DNA of 64,000 nt from Ligula intestinalis. Its lineage: Eukaryota; Platyhelminthes; Cestoda; Diphyllobothriidea; Diphyllobothriidae. Each line of letters starts with the position of its first letter. Position 1 is the stretch's first letter. The position numbers were made by a program, and so were the translations under genes. Below, piece by piece: positions 1-12,700 of this stretch. The DNA is taken from positions 92,720,469-92,784,468 of the forward strand of contig JAYGXS010000002.1 in the NCBI GenBank assembly GCA_036362985.1, read 5' to 3'. A model generated the notes under the pieces. It worked only from the letters and a program-made list of their open reading frames with translations. It had not been told where the DNA came from and did not search any database.

Positions 1-299
1 AGACAGGTGCTAATAGCGAAATGGAATCCAGCACTGAGAGTAAAGAAAATAGAAACAAAAATTGAAGGCATATATTTGATGAGATTGAAGTCAAAACAAC
101 TATGTATTTAATGGCTCAGATCTGCCCGCTTTGAAGCGGATGCTGTAATGTTTCATCAGTAGAGGGTAGGGAACGGATCCGTGGGCACCCCTTCTTTGCA
201 GTCACCGGACATGTGGGAGTTTTAAGGTCAGACCAATCCCCCCGCCAAAACAAGGGCACTCCCGTGAACGGTTCAGATCATGTTTAAAATAGGGCATCG

Positions 300-632
300 T
301 ATTTCTTCTTGAATGCAGCAATTGTGTCGGCAGCAAAAACGTCGGGGGGGGGGGGAGATTGTTCCATGCATTCACAGCGCGCCTTGAGAGTCAGTAGACG
401 TGCGGGAGGCCATCTGTCCATTGTACCACCAGTTTGAAGCAGTGTCCTCGCGTGGGCATGTCAACGGCTAGTTTGAAGTACTCTGCGACCTCCGGTATGT
501 CGCCGCAGACGATCACTTTGTACATCATGATTTGGTCGCCTCTAGAGCGTCGAAATTCGAGGGTAAACAGGTCCAGTGCTTAACAGCGCTCCGGATAGGT
601 CAGCCTTCTCACTTCGGGCACGATTCTTGACC
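300..632 (-). mobile_element. LINE 3' end remnant (CR1-like)
   Basis: Read on the minus strand, one frame shows a LINE C-terminal pattern: LDLFTLEFRRSRGD, then MMYKVI, TRGHCFKLVVQ and RRAVNAWNNLP. The same order (LDLFPLDYRQLRGD, LKLRV, ERVNQAWNALP) ends the larger LINE at 30.4-32.4 kb. Two stop codons interrupt it. The family of the motif is known from CR1/jockey-type elements; the exact clade is inferred. A run of G near 346-356 lies at its end. Confidence 0.6.
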
Positions 633-639
633 AATATGA

Positions 640-1890
640 CAGAACATGCAACACATAGAATATTAAATAAATTATGAAACGGGTTTTATCTTTGGCTAGA
701 AAGCCCTACTGATCATGTGTGCTAATAAGCATAGGGACAATCGCCATAAAAACGTTGCCTATCAGCCAAATTACGACTTCGAACAACCCGCTCTATTAAC
801 AGCAAATTTAAATTTACTAGGGTTTTTGGGTATGATTCCATCCAAAAAGTTTACGTCTCTTCTACTTAACCATGTTGTTGCCCAAAGTAAAAGACCATTT
901 TTGTCTTTTTATGGCTTTTCCGAAATAAATTTACCTAGGACAAGTTATCTCAGTCTTCGCTCTAGGTTCGATGCAGTTGTGATGTTGAATTAGCAGGTTT
1001 TGAAACTCAGTAAATTGTGCATCCTGGGTCAACTGGTCTTTATATGAGGCTCTCAAAAGGAAATGAAGTGCGGTATTTCATTGTTTAGGCAACTTTTTTA
1101 GAAATCTGCTCGGTCCTGTGGTACATTAACTCTGTGTCGTACCCAAATGTGAGAGGAATTAAGGCAAAACGTATTGCAAAAAGGCCACGAATTCGCACGA
1201 ATTTACCACGGATGCACAGGTATTTAGTAAAAAGTTTGTAAAAAAATTCGCATCTGAAATTTCATGGGGACAGCGAGACGCCCAGCTCGCTTGAAACCCC
1301 CCCTTCGCACAACGTATCGCATAGCACTTCTCTGAAGATCTCTTGTGTATTAATATTTGTAGACACTTCAGCATATGCAATGTGTTTTTATGACCTCAGA
1401 CAGAGGATTTTAGCAAAGTGTGTGTCCAATATGAGGAAAATTGCAACCCGATGCCCAATCATAACTTTTTTGAGACAGAATAAAAGGGCAGGCTCTCCGA
1501 CAGATATTAAGGTCATAAAATTTCCGACCACGAGGGATTGTCGGAGAACACGAACAATAATCAGAATGCAGCTGGTCAGTGAGTATCTATTCTATGCGTG
1601 AGTTGAAAATGTGATCAATTTCACATATCGGAATTAAAATAAACTGTCTGATAACAGTATAACACAGAGCTTAAATGTAAAGCCCAGGCGAGAGAATTAT
1701 GCATAAATAAATAATGATTTGAATAAATATCTTTATTAAAGTCCCCGTGGGTCTTACCATCATAACTTATTATTAAGTGCTGTGGTAAAAATGAATAAAA
1801 ATTGGACAATTGCTTCTCTGTTTGAGCAACCATAGAAACAACGGTAGTGTTCAGTTTGCTAGGCAGATAATCTTATATCAGAAAAGGAGG
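640..1890. other. No recognised feature
   Basis: Short open frames of 70-92 codons occur on both strands but show no motif, no codon bias and no splice-site context. I see nothing definable here. Confidence 0.5.
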
Positions 1891-1959
1891 GGGTGAGCAT
1901 TCGCATATTTTCGATAAATTCTCATCGGGCCAATTACCTTGAACACCAGCGCCTCCGGG

Positions 1960-2891
1960 CCCCGTCATGCCCCGTGGGGCATAGTGGGGATTCGACGGGG
2001 CAAGAAGGAGCTCAGACGGGGCTCAGGCGGGGCAAGTCATCAATTTGGTCCTTGCTGGCCCTGCCATGGAAAATATGTTCGCAGGCGGGCACCTTTTTTC
2101 GCTAACTCGGCCATTTAATTTGGCGATTGAACACGTGGCAGAACAGCCAGCTGTACCAGCTCGTAGAACATAAAACTCAAGTCATAAATGGCTGATGGTG
2201 GAGCATTTATTGACAGATTAAATAATTTTTTGCCCAAATTGATGACCCTTTTCACGTGATATCGGCAGGAGAGCATTCATTGTCCGTATCGGGCTCCTAA
2301 ATTATAATGAAAACCGCTTGTAACATATATTTATAAAAAAATGGTAAATCTAGATAAAAATGCACAAGTAAAACCCATTAATTCGACTACCATGAATATT
2401 AACGGGGCCAATCCCCACCTGGCCCACTCAGAGCCCCTTCACTTAATATAATTACTAAAATTAGCTTAAAGATCACATTTATGCACCAAATCTTAGAAAT
2501 TTCGGTTACCTTTTCTTCTCTGATTCCTCAAATATACAAATGTACGCCAGGAACTAACTTTTGGAATAGTAATTAGCTTTAATTAAATTCTGACGGGACC
2601 ATCCCCTCCTAGCCCCTTCTGAGGTGCGCCTTCACGGTTGTAAACATTTTCCAAATTATTTTCCCTATCAATAAATTATTCACCATCCTTAACTATCGCA
2701 TTGTGTTCTACCTTACAAGACAGTGGGTATAGCGAGAGATTCGTACGGCCGGGATAGCAATATCGCGATAATAGGCGCCCCCCTGCGAAATGTTTTGCAC
2801 AGGGGGCTAGCCGGGGCCAAAGTGATGACTTGCCGCGTCTGAGCCTAGTCTGAGCCCCCTCTTGCCCCGTCAAATGCCCACCATGCCCCAT
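1960..2891. repeat. Inverted pair of a GC-rich repeat
   Basis: The segment 1960-2100 (plus) reappears inverted at about 2750-2890. Both read GQEGAQT.LRRGKSS in one frame, so the similarity is clear at DNA and at conceptual protein level. The frame is probably not coding. The right arm runs directly into the direct repeat starting near 2897. Confidence 0.65.
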
Positions 2892-3085
2892 GCACCATAC
2901 TTACTAAAATTAGCTTAAATATCACTTTTATCCTCCGAATCTTATAAATTTTGTTTCTTTTCTTCTCTGATCCCTCAAATATACAGATGTAGGCCAGGAA
3001 ATAACTCCTGGAATAGTTATTGGACTTAATTAAATTCTGACGGGGCCATCCCCTCCTGGCCCCTTCTGAGCCGCACCTTCACGGC
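2447..3085 (+). repeat. Direct repeat, two ~190 bp units
   Basis: Units at about 2447-2640 and 2897-3085 share actaaaattagcttaaa, cttctctgat, aggccaggaa-like and aattaaattctgacgggg blocks in the same order. Both end in a GGCC-rich block (ccatcccctcctggcccc). A third copy of only the GGCC-rich block lies near 2403. The spacing is about 445 bp. Confidence 0.7.
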
Positions 3086-3089
3086 GGGC

Positions 3090-3840
3090 CATGTGTTTCA
3101 AGGGTTAAATTTATATGGGAAGGGGTAAAACGTGCATGGTCAATAGCAGGTAATTATGATCATAGAATTAGTCATGTGAATAGAAGGGGGGGGTTGTGGT
3201 TATTAATGGGCAATTGGTTAGCGGCAAAAAGGGAGAAGGGCGAGAGCGAGAGAGAGCGCAGAAAATTTCGGTAGTTATGCGGCCGTTGACCGTGATAGGC
3301 TCGGAGCTTGCAGGAGGTTCTTCTGCGCACGCAGAAGTGGTTTCCTCAACCGGATTGTGGTAACTTCTGCTGTTGCAAGCAAACGCTGACCCAAGGACTT
3401 TGGGTAGTTTGGTGGGACCTTATAAATCACCTTGAAGGCTTCACTGAGGTCCACACGATGCCCGGAGTCCACCGTGTAAGCAAGAATGGCACTGTTGATA
3501 CTCCAGACTTCACCTTTGCTCAGCCATGCGGAGAAAGGCTACCGTATTCTTTTAGAAAAACGCTTGCTCGTACGACCACTATTACCTGCCCACAGCAACA
3601 AGTAAATGTCTAAATGCACATAGAAGTGGTCTAAGCTGGCAGCCTATCCTTACCTTCGCCGTGCAGGACTGGGTTGTTTGAGAATAACACCCGAACATGC
3701 GCTGTTGGAAGGTTTGAGACACGGCGCTTGCTTAGTTCACTTGCTGCATCCCTTTGAAAGGGGACTTTGAGGACCAGCGTCTTCTTTTTCATGGCGGGTT
3801 TAGTTTCTCTTTCCATCATTTTCTTTTGCATGGATCTGCC
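3090..3840 (-). mobile_element. Penelope-like element 3' end, family B
   Basis: On the minus strand a broken reading frame gives LVLKVPFQRDAASEL, VRVLFSNNPVL, then VDLSEAFKVIYKVPPN and LLATAEVTTIRLRKPLL. The same blocks occur in order at 61.8-62.3 kb, there together with a GIY-YIG endonuclease-like segment (CGAGYIGRRSRRL). PLEs are known to end in a reverse transcriptase followed by GIY-YIG. The frame here is disrupted. The 3' flank (3090-3390) is repeated inverted at 4010-4330. Confidence 0.65.
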
Positions 3841-3989
3841 AGGATACCAGTTTTTCGAAGCAGTTCCTGGATTCTCTTGAGTTCTACTTCAACTGTGTAT
3901 GTCGAGCAGATTTTTCTAGCACTTTGAGTTAAGCAGCGGACTAAATTGCGCTTCTGTTGGATGGGTACGAAGCTGTTAAAGCTCAATTA

Positions 3990-4390
3990 CTATCCGGACA
4001 GGTCATCGGTTGCTAGCAACAGGAGGAGCAACCACCACCCGATTGAGGAAACCAGTTTTGTGCGCGCAGAAGACCGTCCTGCAAGCTCCTAGCCTAGCAT
4101 GGTAAACGACTGCATAACTACCAACATTTTTTACTCTCTCTCTCTCCCTCTCGCCTGCCCCTTATTGCCACGCAACTAACAACCTATTACCAACCACAAC
4201 CGCTCCCCTTATTTCCATGACTAATTTGTCTGTAACTATGATCATAATTTCCTCCAATCTACCATGCACGTTTTACTCCTTCTTATATAAATTTAATTGG
4301 CCTGATGAGAATTTATCGAAAGTATACGTAAATATGTTCATCACCTACTCTTCTGAATTCTCTGATGGGAATATTCGCAACTTTTAAACA
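3990..4390 (+). mobile_element. PLE family B 3' terminus, inverted partner
   Basis: This plus-strand copy starts in the C-terminal coding part (TTTRLRKPVLCAQK, LQAPSL). It continues through a CT-rich tract (about 4133-4155) and matches the minus copy at 3090-3390. It ends with gacgagaatttatcgaa-like and gaattctctgatgggaat blocks that recur at 33.4 kb and 62.5 kb. Together with the minus copy it forms a head-to-head arrangement with about 0.6 kb between arms. Confidence 0.6.
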
Positions 4391-4399
4391 ATTTTATAG

Positions 4400-5190
4400 C
4401 AGTCAACGTTTCGTCATGGTAAAATAACAGCCAACACTTTGTGCAAAATATGGTGAACTGATAAGAAAGCAGTGAAAAACCCCTACCATGAACGCGGAGA
4501 CAGAACTCAGCAAATCCCCACTTAATGCAAATACATCGTAAATCATACATCCAGACCTGCACTATATCTTTGCAACAAAGATATACAATTCAAACAATAC
4601 GGTCCCAGGATACCTCTGTCTTAACTCGCTTTGGATCAGGTAGATAAGGGAAATTTGGTGTAGTCACCAGAGAATAAGTCAGCATCAGATGGGGATCCGG
4701 CAGGTGAATATTTTCCTGCCTCCAAATAAAAGGGCACGATCATCAGTGGTTAGTTTACACGCGGGTGTGCAAGACTGAGCCTGGTTTGTTTGATCGCAGT
4801 ATGGTTGCCGATGATTCTTTGTACATTCTCAACCGAGAGCCTCACGTAGTGACTTCCATGGGTAAATATTCGCATTCTAAAGTCATTCGTCAGTGCTTAA
4901 TACTGCTCAGTGTGATGCTCCCACGATAGAATTGTTCCTTACAAATAAACAGCCCTTATTCTCACGACCATTTCATACGGTGCGATGGGACAAAATTTGC
5001 TCGTCTTCCCAGCATCTGATGAGGTGACACATACGTTCCACTGTGATATGATATCATCAAAAACGCTTTGCCAAACTAACTGAATTTCGCCTAAAACCTC
5101 GCTTGCAGTTTGGCCCACCGGCATTACTAAGTCCGCTTCCAACCCACAACAGCACGACATTTTTGGCTGAAACTTAAGAATATACAGAAT
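4400..5190. other. No recognised feature
   Basis: The 103-codon minus frame at 4939-5250 begins inside SINE sequence at its N-terminal end, and the rest has no recognisable motif. I treat it as non-coding. Confidence 0.4.
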
Positions 5191-5194
5191 TACA

Positions 5195-5345
5195 TAACAG
5201 GCAGGGGTTAGAGGGGCTGGTATAGTCATTTCGGGTTTATTAGTAGTCATGGGCTTTGCCCAACCCCAGGTCTTGCAACCACTTGCAGTCGAACCCGTGT
5301 CGACTTCGTCAGGATGTCTAACTTCTAATTAACAAATCGCAGTTT
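5195..5345 (-). mobile_element. SINE copy, decayed
   Basis: On the minus strand a B-box-like element (gggttcgactgc) is followed by atgactactaataaacc and gaaatgactata. That matches the body of the SINEs at 58.3 kb (tgatggctaataagccagaa, atggccattccgg). The head is badly decayed. Confidence 0.5.
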
Positions 5346-5371
5346 TGAATCCAGAGGTTAGGCATGGCTGG

Positions 5372-5404
5372 ATGGTAATGATGATGATGATTATGATGAT
5401 GACT
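5372..5404 (+). repeat. ATG/ATT trinucleotide microsatellite
   Basis: An imperfect run of tga/tta triplets (tggtaatgatgatgatga and onward) of about 33 bp. Confidence 0.8.
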
Positions 5405-6257
5405 AGTGAGTCAGAAGTGATCAGTTCAGTATGTCTTGTCTACGATACCAGCTGTTGTGTGGCTGCTGAGGATTTAGCTTGAGCTCCAAGGTGAGCGTCC
5501 TCTTACCCCATTGCATATGGTATAGGATATTGTGAAGATGAAGTGATTTACGTGGCCAACACCAAACAAGTGAGAATTCCTCTAGCGTGACCAGCATTAA
5601 CCGTCGCGTAAATTATGGTGATTGCTACATGCAACATGTCTAAGTTCGTAAAAGTTTGACCATTACTCGCATACCGGCGTGAAAGCATTTATTAAAACTT
5701 AGAAATACTAATGAGCAGCATAAGGCATACTAAGAACTTAAAAGAACTATAAAAAGTACTAAGGGCTTGTTGAGAAAAATAAACTTTTCCCCATAATGCC
5801 GGAGAACTAAAAAATAGCCATAAATTAGAACAATGAATTGAAATCTTTTTGTAAGTTGAAAACGGAACGTAATCAATTTATTTGCGTAAAAAAGAACTTT
5901 TATTAAGTCAAATTATTTTAATCATATTACCAGTAGTGAATAACTATTTATTGAATATCGTCCAATAAAGTCTGATATAATTTCCATCGTTTTCAGTGAC
6001 TTCATGTGTTGATTCATAAATTGCGCTTCTGTTCGACGTTTACATCAAAACCTATCACATAAGGCACAAATAAAGGGCTTCTGCCGAAAAAATGAGTTTT
6101 TAAAGATAATAATTCTTATAAAGGTGGTTATGTGGACTATATTTAGAAATGGTTCCAAACAGCAAACGGCATTGTCGAGAAAAAATAACGTCCGCAGTGG
6201 AATTCTGATATCGCCAGTCCCTATGATTAATAAAAAGCGTTCTATGCTATATCACCT
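5405..6257. other. No recognised feature
   Basis: AT-rich sequence with no open frame of note and no repeat shared with the rest of the window that I could find. Confidence 0.4.
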
Positions 6258-6415
6258 TTTTAAAAATTACTTTTATTAGATATTCAGCTGACGAATGTCT
6301 CTGTACATCACCTTTTTCCAAGGTAATGTCGAAATGAAAGGGGAGATCTTCAATTACCTTGGAAAGAGGTAATGTACACAGACGTTCGTCAGCTGAATAT
6401 CTAATCAAAGTACTG
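6258..6415. repeat. Hairpin (foldback), ~60 bp arms
   Basis: The left arm (attagatattcagctgacg onward) and right arm (cgtcagctgaatatctaat) are inverted copies. They extend inward through tgtacatcacc / ggtaatgtaca and ccaaggtaat / attaccttgg. The loop is about 25 bp, centred near 6339. It contains no coding capacity and resembles a small MITE or a solo foldback end. Confidence 0.75.
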
Positions 6416-7769
6416 GAAATGAAAGAACTTACTTTTCTCTTTCTAAAAGATTTTTTTTTGCATAAGTGGATTAATTCGATGATCTGTTTTGTGCTCACCA
6501 ATGCAAAAAAGACTGGCCATGTAAAAGGCCATTTTTTGAAATATTTCTTATCCTTCTGTCAGTTCGGTTTCTAAATAGCGCATAAAGGGAACGTATAGTT
6601 TACAAATTATATGATGCTTACCATATTTAAATAACATATTAATTTTATTATTAGGCATTGGTTATGTGGAAACGGCTGTGCAATTTGTAGCTGCCCATGA
6701 CAGCTGAAAAAGCATTGAATACCAGGGCGGGTGTGACCTGTATACGGTCGGTGTACACATATGTACTATTCCCTTACATTCAATAAGGCTTGCTTTACAT
6801 TACCTTCGCGGTAACATATGCGGACGCTTAGCTTATTCGCCAAAGTGAGCGGTGCAGTAAAGCAAAGTGTGACGAAAACTTTTTTGATACTGCATTTTTT
6901 GAAAAAAACTTCATACGTAAGCTAAAAATAGTTCTTAAAACTAAAATTTTTGCTAGTTTCTGAAAATAAATGCGATCCCTTAAACTTGGCTTCACTTACA
7001 TCGGAACAATTTTGGACAAAATTTTCTATTTCTGGACGGAATAATTTTCCACGTTTCTTTACGCATTCTGGAATTCTTCTATAGTACAATGTATCTTAGT
7101 AAAAAGTTTGGTTCTGTCGTACCTTATAGCACAGGAAATTTCTTCGATATAAACTTACTCATGAGTTAGCCAAAATCAGTGCCTATTTCACTCCATAACT
7201 TTAAGTAAGAGGGCAATTTTACAAAATAAAGCCTTTCTTATTATTATACCCACTTAGTTCATCAAAATAACTTGTACAAATATAGGCTTAAATAGCATGT
7301 TACCTTTCATCATGAAAGTTGCATGCAGGACTCGCCATACTGCATATTTGGACGCGCATTACGACGGGATATGCATCCGGTCCAGTGACTCATGCTCACG
7401 ACCTACTAATCGTCACTAATCATAACTACTACTGTTCCTACCACTATTATATACTGGGCCACGTTGAATAGCAGTTTCACGCCATCACTACCCCGAACAC
7501 AGCGAATGACAGCTGAAAATCCCGAAACACGTCTGAACACGGTGTACTGACCATCTGAGTCAACCACATCGACAAGGATAACAGCTGCGGGTTGCCATCG
7601 TATTGAATCGCCATATCCTGCCCTTCTTACACAGATAGCTGTAGCACTCCTCACCATGCTCCCCTCATCTCAGCTACTACCGTAACCGTGTCTCCATCAT
7701 TCCCTTCATATATTAGCTGCCTGTCTGTCCTGTCGCACCAGTTGGCCGTCACTGGCCATTGCATCTAGT
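6416..7769. other. No recognised gene
   Basis: The 83-codon minus frame at 7406-7657 has a balanced composition but no motif and no matching splice sites. I cannot assign it. The remainder is AT-rich and featureless. Confidence 0.35.
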
Positions 7770-7850
7770 CTGATGACGGGCCGCTGATACCTGCTTAAAA
7801 ATTCACAAGTATATCTTGTTTTTTATTTTCCGACGAGCTTTTCTTCTTCA
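7770..7850 (+). ncRNA. Hammerhead-like motif, degenerate (terminal repeat of a foldback family)
   Basis: CTGATGA at 7770-7776 is followed by ctgatacctgct, aaaaattcacaag and, further on, attttccgacga. The order matches the right arm of the foldback at 36.75 kb (ctgatga, gtgatacttact, aaaattcacgag, attttccgacga). Here the G of the GAAA box is replaced by A, so a catalytic core would be broken. Confidence 0.3.
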
Positions 7851-8895
7851 TCATATAATCTCGGAATGCAGTCCATTTGTTCATCGTATACTGTGCACAT
7901 TGAGTATATTACATTGAATATATGTGCTATAATGAGAACCATCTCTCGCTCAGACGTTCTGTAACTTGCACCTAACGTTGTCTAATTTTAAAAGCGTTGA
8001 CAACTACTCCTGTAACTTGGGTTAGGCGTGTCAGTTCGCACCCATTTTGAACTTCCGGAAGGTTGCTTACTTTCCAAATGAGATTAAATGGTCCCAATCT
8101 GACTGATGCGATTAGCGATGCCCCCTGTCCGACAGAGATTACCTGCACAGAGAAGACGCAAAAAAGCAGCTACTATTTATTTCAACAAAAAGAATCTAAA
8201 AAGTTATATGCAGTTTCAGAGGTAGCACGCGCCTCCTGCATGTCTTATTGTAGTCTTTGCGACGCGGACACCAATAGGACCTGCTGTTCATGGTTGCTTT
8301 ACCTCCTTCCTTGAGACGCGTTCTTGCTGATAAATGTGCTCGCATACAAAGCGCATGTTCCCCCTCATCCTCCTTGCATGAGACGACGGCGCCGAACCTC
8401 CTACGAAAACTGATAGAGCTGCAGGAAGATTTTCGTAGGGAGACAATATGACATAGTGTTTTGGAGTTCTCGCCTGCCTTAAGGAAAAAAAATAAGTACA
8501 GTGCCTGTTCACAGGGACTAAAACTGCCAAATAATTAAGAAAAATGGGCAGCAAAGGAGTAGTGGCGGGCAGAAGTTATTCAAGAAGAATGTTAAATGTG
8601 TAAAGTCTCAGCATCCAAAGAAATTTTTCGAAAATTTGACCATCGCTATCGACGAGGTCCATGAAATGGCTCACAGCAAGCCGGGAGCAGGAAAGATAAC
8701 TTGCACGTGCATTAGTAATAGCAGGCTTGCAATGCCTCTGCTACATTCTCTCCGTTCTCAGCTACCTTTGCCACAGTGGCGAGAGGGGGTTGAGGAGGCC
8801 AAATATGGGGGTGGCACAGGCGGCTGGCGCAACGTGATCCTGCGTCTAGGCGTGTCAGGAATGCTGTCTTCTATCTGGTGACTTCTGATAGTTAG
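7851..8895. other. No recognised feature
   Basis: Short frames only (81-88 codons), without motifs. A short stretch near 8810 (gtggcacaggcggctggcgc) is shared with the PLE-tail repeat at 17.94 kb. Confidence 0.35.
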
Positions 8896-8899
8896 CAAC

Positions 8900-9790
8900 A
8901 ACTACGAACTCAAACGATCATACACTAAAACTACGTTTTACAGTGGCCAGGCTGGACACACGAAAGTCCTTCTTTTGTAAAAGAGTGGTCCAAGCTTGGA
9001 ATGCTCTGCCCCTGGATGTGCTTGCATCCACTGCCGTTGAAGTCTTTAAGAGGAGGCTAGATTGCTATAGCAATTCCCGCTATAACACCAGCTGACTTCT
9101 GTAGTGCTACGGCAGACAAAAAGAAATATTGGATTCTTATAGTAGTACTTTCTATCTTTGAGTAATATTTATTTAGAACTTATTTTCGGCGGCAGATTCA
9201 TGCATGCAGCTCGTCACGTTGATGACAGCCTCGGCAATCGGCAAGGGTGTATCGTGTTCGCAGCTCCGGCACCTCGAGGATCTCTAAATCTCTACGACCC
9301 CTTCCTCGGTGTTACCATAACAATGCGGCGATATCCGTGATAGGTTCCCCTGTCCCACCTTTACATCTCATCAGTATGACTCTCTTATCTCGTGTACATT
9401 TCCCTCCATGAGCGACAGTTTTTTCGCCTTAAATTCCCCAAACTCGCAGTTAAAATCCCTACAATTTCCTAAAACTGCACAAGAAGTTTTTTCACCGTCT
9501 GTTCTCTTTCGATTTTCTCCTACCTAATAGCCCGTGTCATTAGCATCACCTATAGGCCGAGATACCACAATTATGTACACATACTACACGTGATGAGCAA
9601 GTAGCAACGTTTGTTTCATATTTCCCACTAATGAACGGCTGGTAACTTTTCGCCCGCAATCATGTGAACGACCATTGTTTGAATTTTTGAACTGTGTCGA
9701 CGCATTTTTCGGTCAATAATCACCAGTAGAGAGCTCAAAGTCGTTTGCCTATCTTTCCCTCAATAAGATTGAACTGCACTGAACCACACC
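8900..9790 (+). mobile_element. LINE 3' end with 3' UTR
   Basis: One plus frame at about 8930-9095 reads RKSFFCKRVVQAWNALPLDV, then VEVFKRRLDCYS and a stop. This matches the C-terminus of the LINE at 30.4-32.4 kb (KKRKLFFSERVNQAWNALP, VDTFKMQLDQ). The following ~690 bp contain blocks shared with the 3' UTR at 32.4-33.1 kb and with 52.96-53.37 kb (cgacagttttt, cttaaa.tccc, and the terminal tcaataagattgaactgcactga). It is 5' truncated, as usual for LINE copies. Confidence 0.65.
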
Positions 9791-12700
9791 CTCATGTGGG
9801 TGCGCATCCCAAATAACGCCCGTTGTCCCCTGAACTGGTCCCGTGTGAGCACAGCGCATCTACCGCGTGGTCCGTTCATAGAATTAAGTGCATGAACCCA
9901 CGATTGGTATCCGATCATTTTCGACGAGTGCGGCATCCACGGCCAAAACCATAATCAGCAACCGCTCAGGCACCAAATTATCCCTCCAATAGGAGGATAA
10001 AAATATATGCTTTTAAGTCCAACGCGCCGTTTTAGGTTGAAGGCCTGTCATTAAGAATAGGTCAGAGGTAGATTGTTCAGGACTGATCACATTCCCCAGT
10101 CCCACTCACATCTAATTAGAGTGATAGTAGACTTGTACATAATCTCCCACGCCCCCTTTGCCCTCATCCACCTGGCCTCACCATCGAGGCAGAGTGAAAA
10201 TGACCATTGACGGGCGAGGGTGCAGATTCCTCGCGTGGCGCGAACTCGCACCTTGGCGTGCCCTCACACTCCCCCATATGCTTATGTGTTTGCACATTTT
10301 TATAAATTCTGGTGTGTCTTGATCTTCCCCGTCCTGCTTTTTGGTCCAGTGTAGCTACCGCGTAACCAACGGAGGAGAGAGGATATAATATAAATGCAAA
10401 CGCATAAAAATGAAGCAAATCATACCGTTTTGGACCTGCTTCTGTTGTTCCCGGCTGTTTCGGACTGCAGAGGATTAGTATCTCCATTGTTTTGTTTTGA
10501 CACTTCGCCAGATGGTTCCACCTTCTGAGGTGCTTTGGGCTAGACGAATGGAGGAGAAGGAGATAGAAACTACTCTAACACCTTAAGTAGTTAGAGGAAC
10601 AGAATAGGGGGTGCGTCTCGTTATTCAGTGTCCCTTAGGTAATGTTTCAGACCAGAAAATGTTAAACGCTGCTTAATAAACGTAATCAGAGCGTGCATGC
10701 GACATCTGAGGGACAAATCTGGTCCCATGCCTTAGCGAAAGCAGTGTCTAAACTCACTTAACATCAGCATTCAATATACAGCGGAAACGGAAAAGGATAG
10801 TAAAATCAAATTCCCGCAACTGCACGGACGAGAAGTTGTTAACAAAGCTCAACAGGTACTGGCAGTTTGCTCTCAGGGCCCGAGGAATGACACCCAAGGC
10901 AAAGCGGAGCAAGTGACTTCCGTTAGCAGTCGGGCGTATTAATCAACCAGTGTCAGCATCTTTGTCTTACATGATTTGTGATTTGTGGGACCTTCTTTTT
11001 GTCGAGGTTATATGCGACACATTGTTTTTTCTTTTTATTCTCTTGTTTCGAACTAAATATGATCACCAGCCAGCCCCTAGGCCACACCTTCGTCTGGAGG
11101 CACGCCAGTTTGGAGGGAGTTCGCTGTTAAATAGTGTGCCTTCCGGCAAACTCACTCTCAGTTTCTGCCTCGAGGGACCACAGCTTTAAATTGTATCCTG
11201 GAGAGCTTTAGTGTCAAAAAAGAGTTAAAAGGAACTAAAGGGGGGAGGGGTGGACAACGAGGTGCAGAATCACCGCGAATGGTGCAAGTGAGCGCCAAGT
11301 GAGAGGATTAAAGTTTGTCGCCTACCCGAGAACCTGTTGTCATTTCAGCTGAACTATTGTCACATTTAGCTAGAAAGAACAGAATTCATTGAGGCCGGGG
11401 ACCTCCTGTGGGCGTCGGCGAAAGCTGGTCGTGACTTACCCTTACGTTGGCCCTGATTACGGAGGGCCTACCTAGTTTTATCTCGGAGGTACCAACGGCG
11501 TTCTCGAGCTGGTTAAGTAATCGTGTGACAGCATGCAGCTGACTATTAGTTCCCGCTGATGTATCCTGCAGCGCACAAAAGCACGGTAGTTGGGGTTTAG
11601 AAAAAGGGACTTTTAGGTTATTTGGTGAGGGAAATCCCTATCGATTACGTGCAAGTGCATCATAAACATCTGTACACACTGCGTTAAATTCTAATTACTA
11701 AAAGGGTATTGACAAACAATGAGTAGCACTATATTTACAAATAATTAGTGTCTAGTGTTTGAGCGGTGTTAGTTCGAGTTCATACTAAATAAATTGTATA
11801 TTTAAGGCCCAAGGGGCCCTTTCATTAGTGTGTGGGGGCAAGAAGGGACACATGTAAAAATTGGACGTACAATCTATCACTATTAAAATATTATTGACAA
11901 ACAGTGAGTAGTATAAAAACAACAAATATACATTGGTGGAGGGACGCTCACCGATCAGTCACTGGAATCGTTCCCCTCCTTCTACTTTGGGACTCACGCG
12001 CAAGTCCTCCTAGCAGCCACACGGTGGCTAGTATTACTTACAGAATAACATTGTCGGCGACTGGAGTGGTAAACTGGGCTATTAAGCCGCCACCAGCCAA
12101 CCATACTGAACCCCAGGTGTTTCACCATCCTTGTTGATTACTCTTATTTTGCATCAGCAAAAAGATGGTTTTATTTTTCTGTCGGAATATGATTTACTTA
12201 CCCACAAAAGTAGTCTCTAAATGATTATGGCTGTGACGGATTTAGGATTGTAGATTTGGTGGTGTTATTCTCTCCCTTTTTTATGTGTCCGACCTCGAAT
12301 GGAGTTTTTTGCAATATGGATTAAACTGAAGAGTCAGGTTTTGCCTGGTGTGTAAGGGATACTTATATTTTTTATTTACTTCTGGTATCCTGGGTTATTC
12401 TGGTTATAGATAAGAGGGTGTTAGGCAAGTATACTTTAGATAATACAGGGTGTTCCAAAAGTAAGCGTACACTCAGTAGGTATGTGCTTTGTATGTTTTA
12501 ACAAAATGTAAAAAACAAAACGTTATGAGCAAAAAAATGTTGTTTGCTAAAAAGAAACAACCATAACAAAAAAAGGAAACAAAGCAAGCATATTATTAAC
12601 GCTTAATTCATATCTTCGGCACAGTTAATCTCCTAAGGGAAAAGTCTGTAAGTCAACTTTCGGTCGATCTTGTATATTTTGCCCCTTGTAGAGGCCGTCT

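Noticed and set aside
4352..4390. Hammerhead motif at the end of PLE family B (ctgatgggaatattcgcaac)
   Set aside because: The last base of the CUGANGA box is changed in every copy seen (4.36, 33.48, 62.60 kb) and the second box reads GCAAC or ACAAC.
5017..5023. Hammerhead box CTGATGA
   Set aside because: No GAAA box or stem at the right distance; the same applies to the CTGATGA near 31208 inside the LINE.
12444..12471. Left end of another mariner-type element
   Set aside because: Only one end is present; I found no inverted partner or TA-bounded right end.
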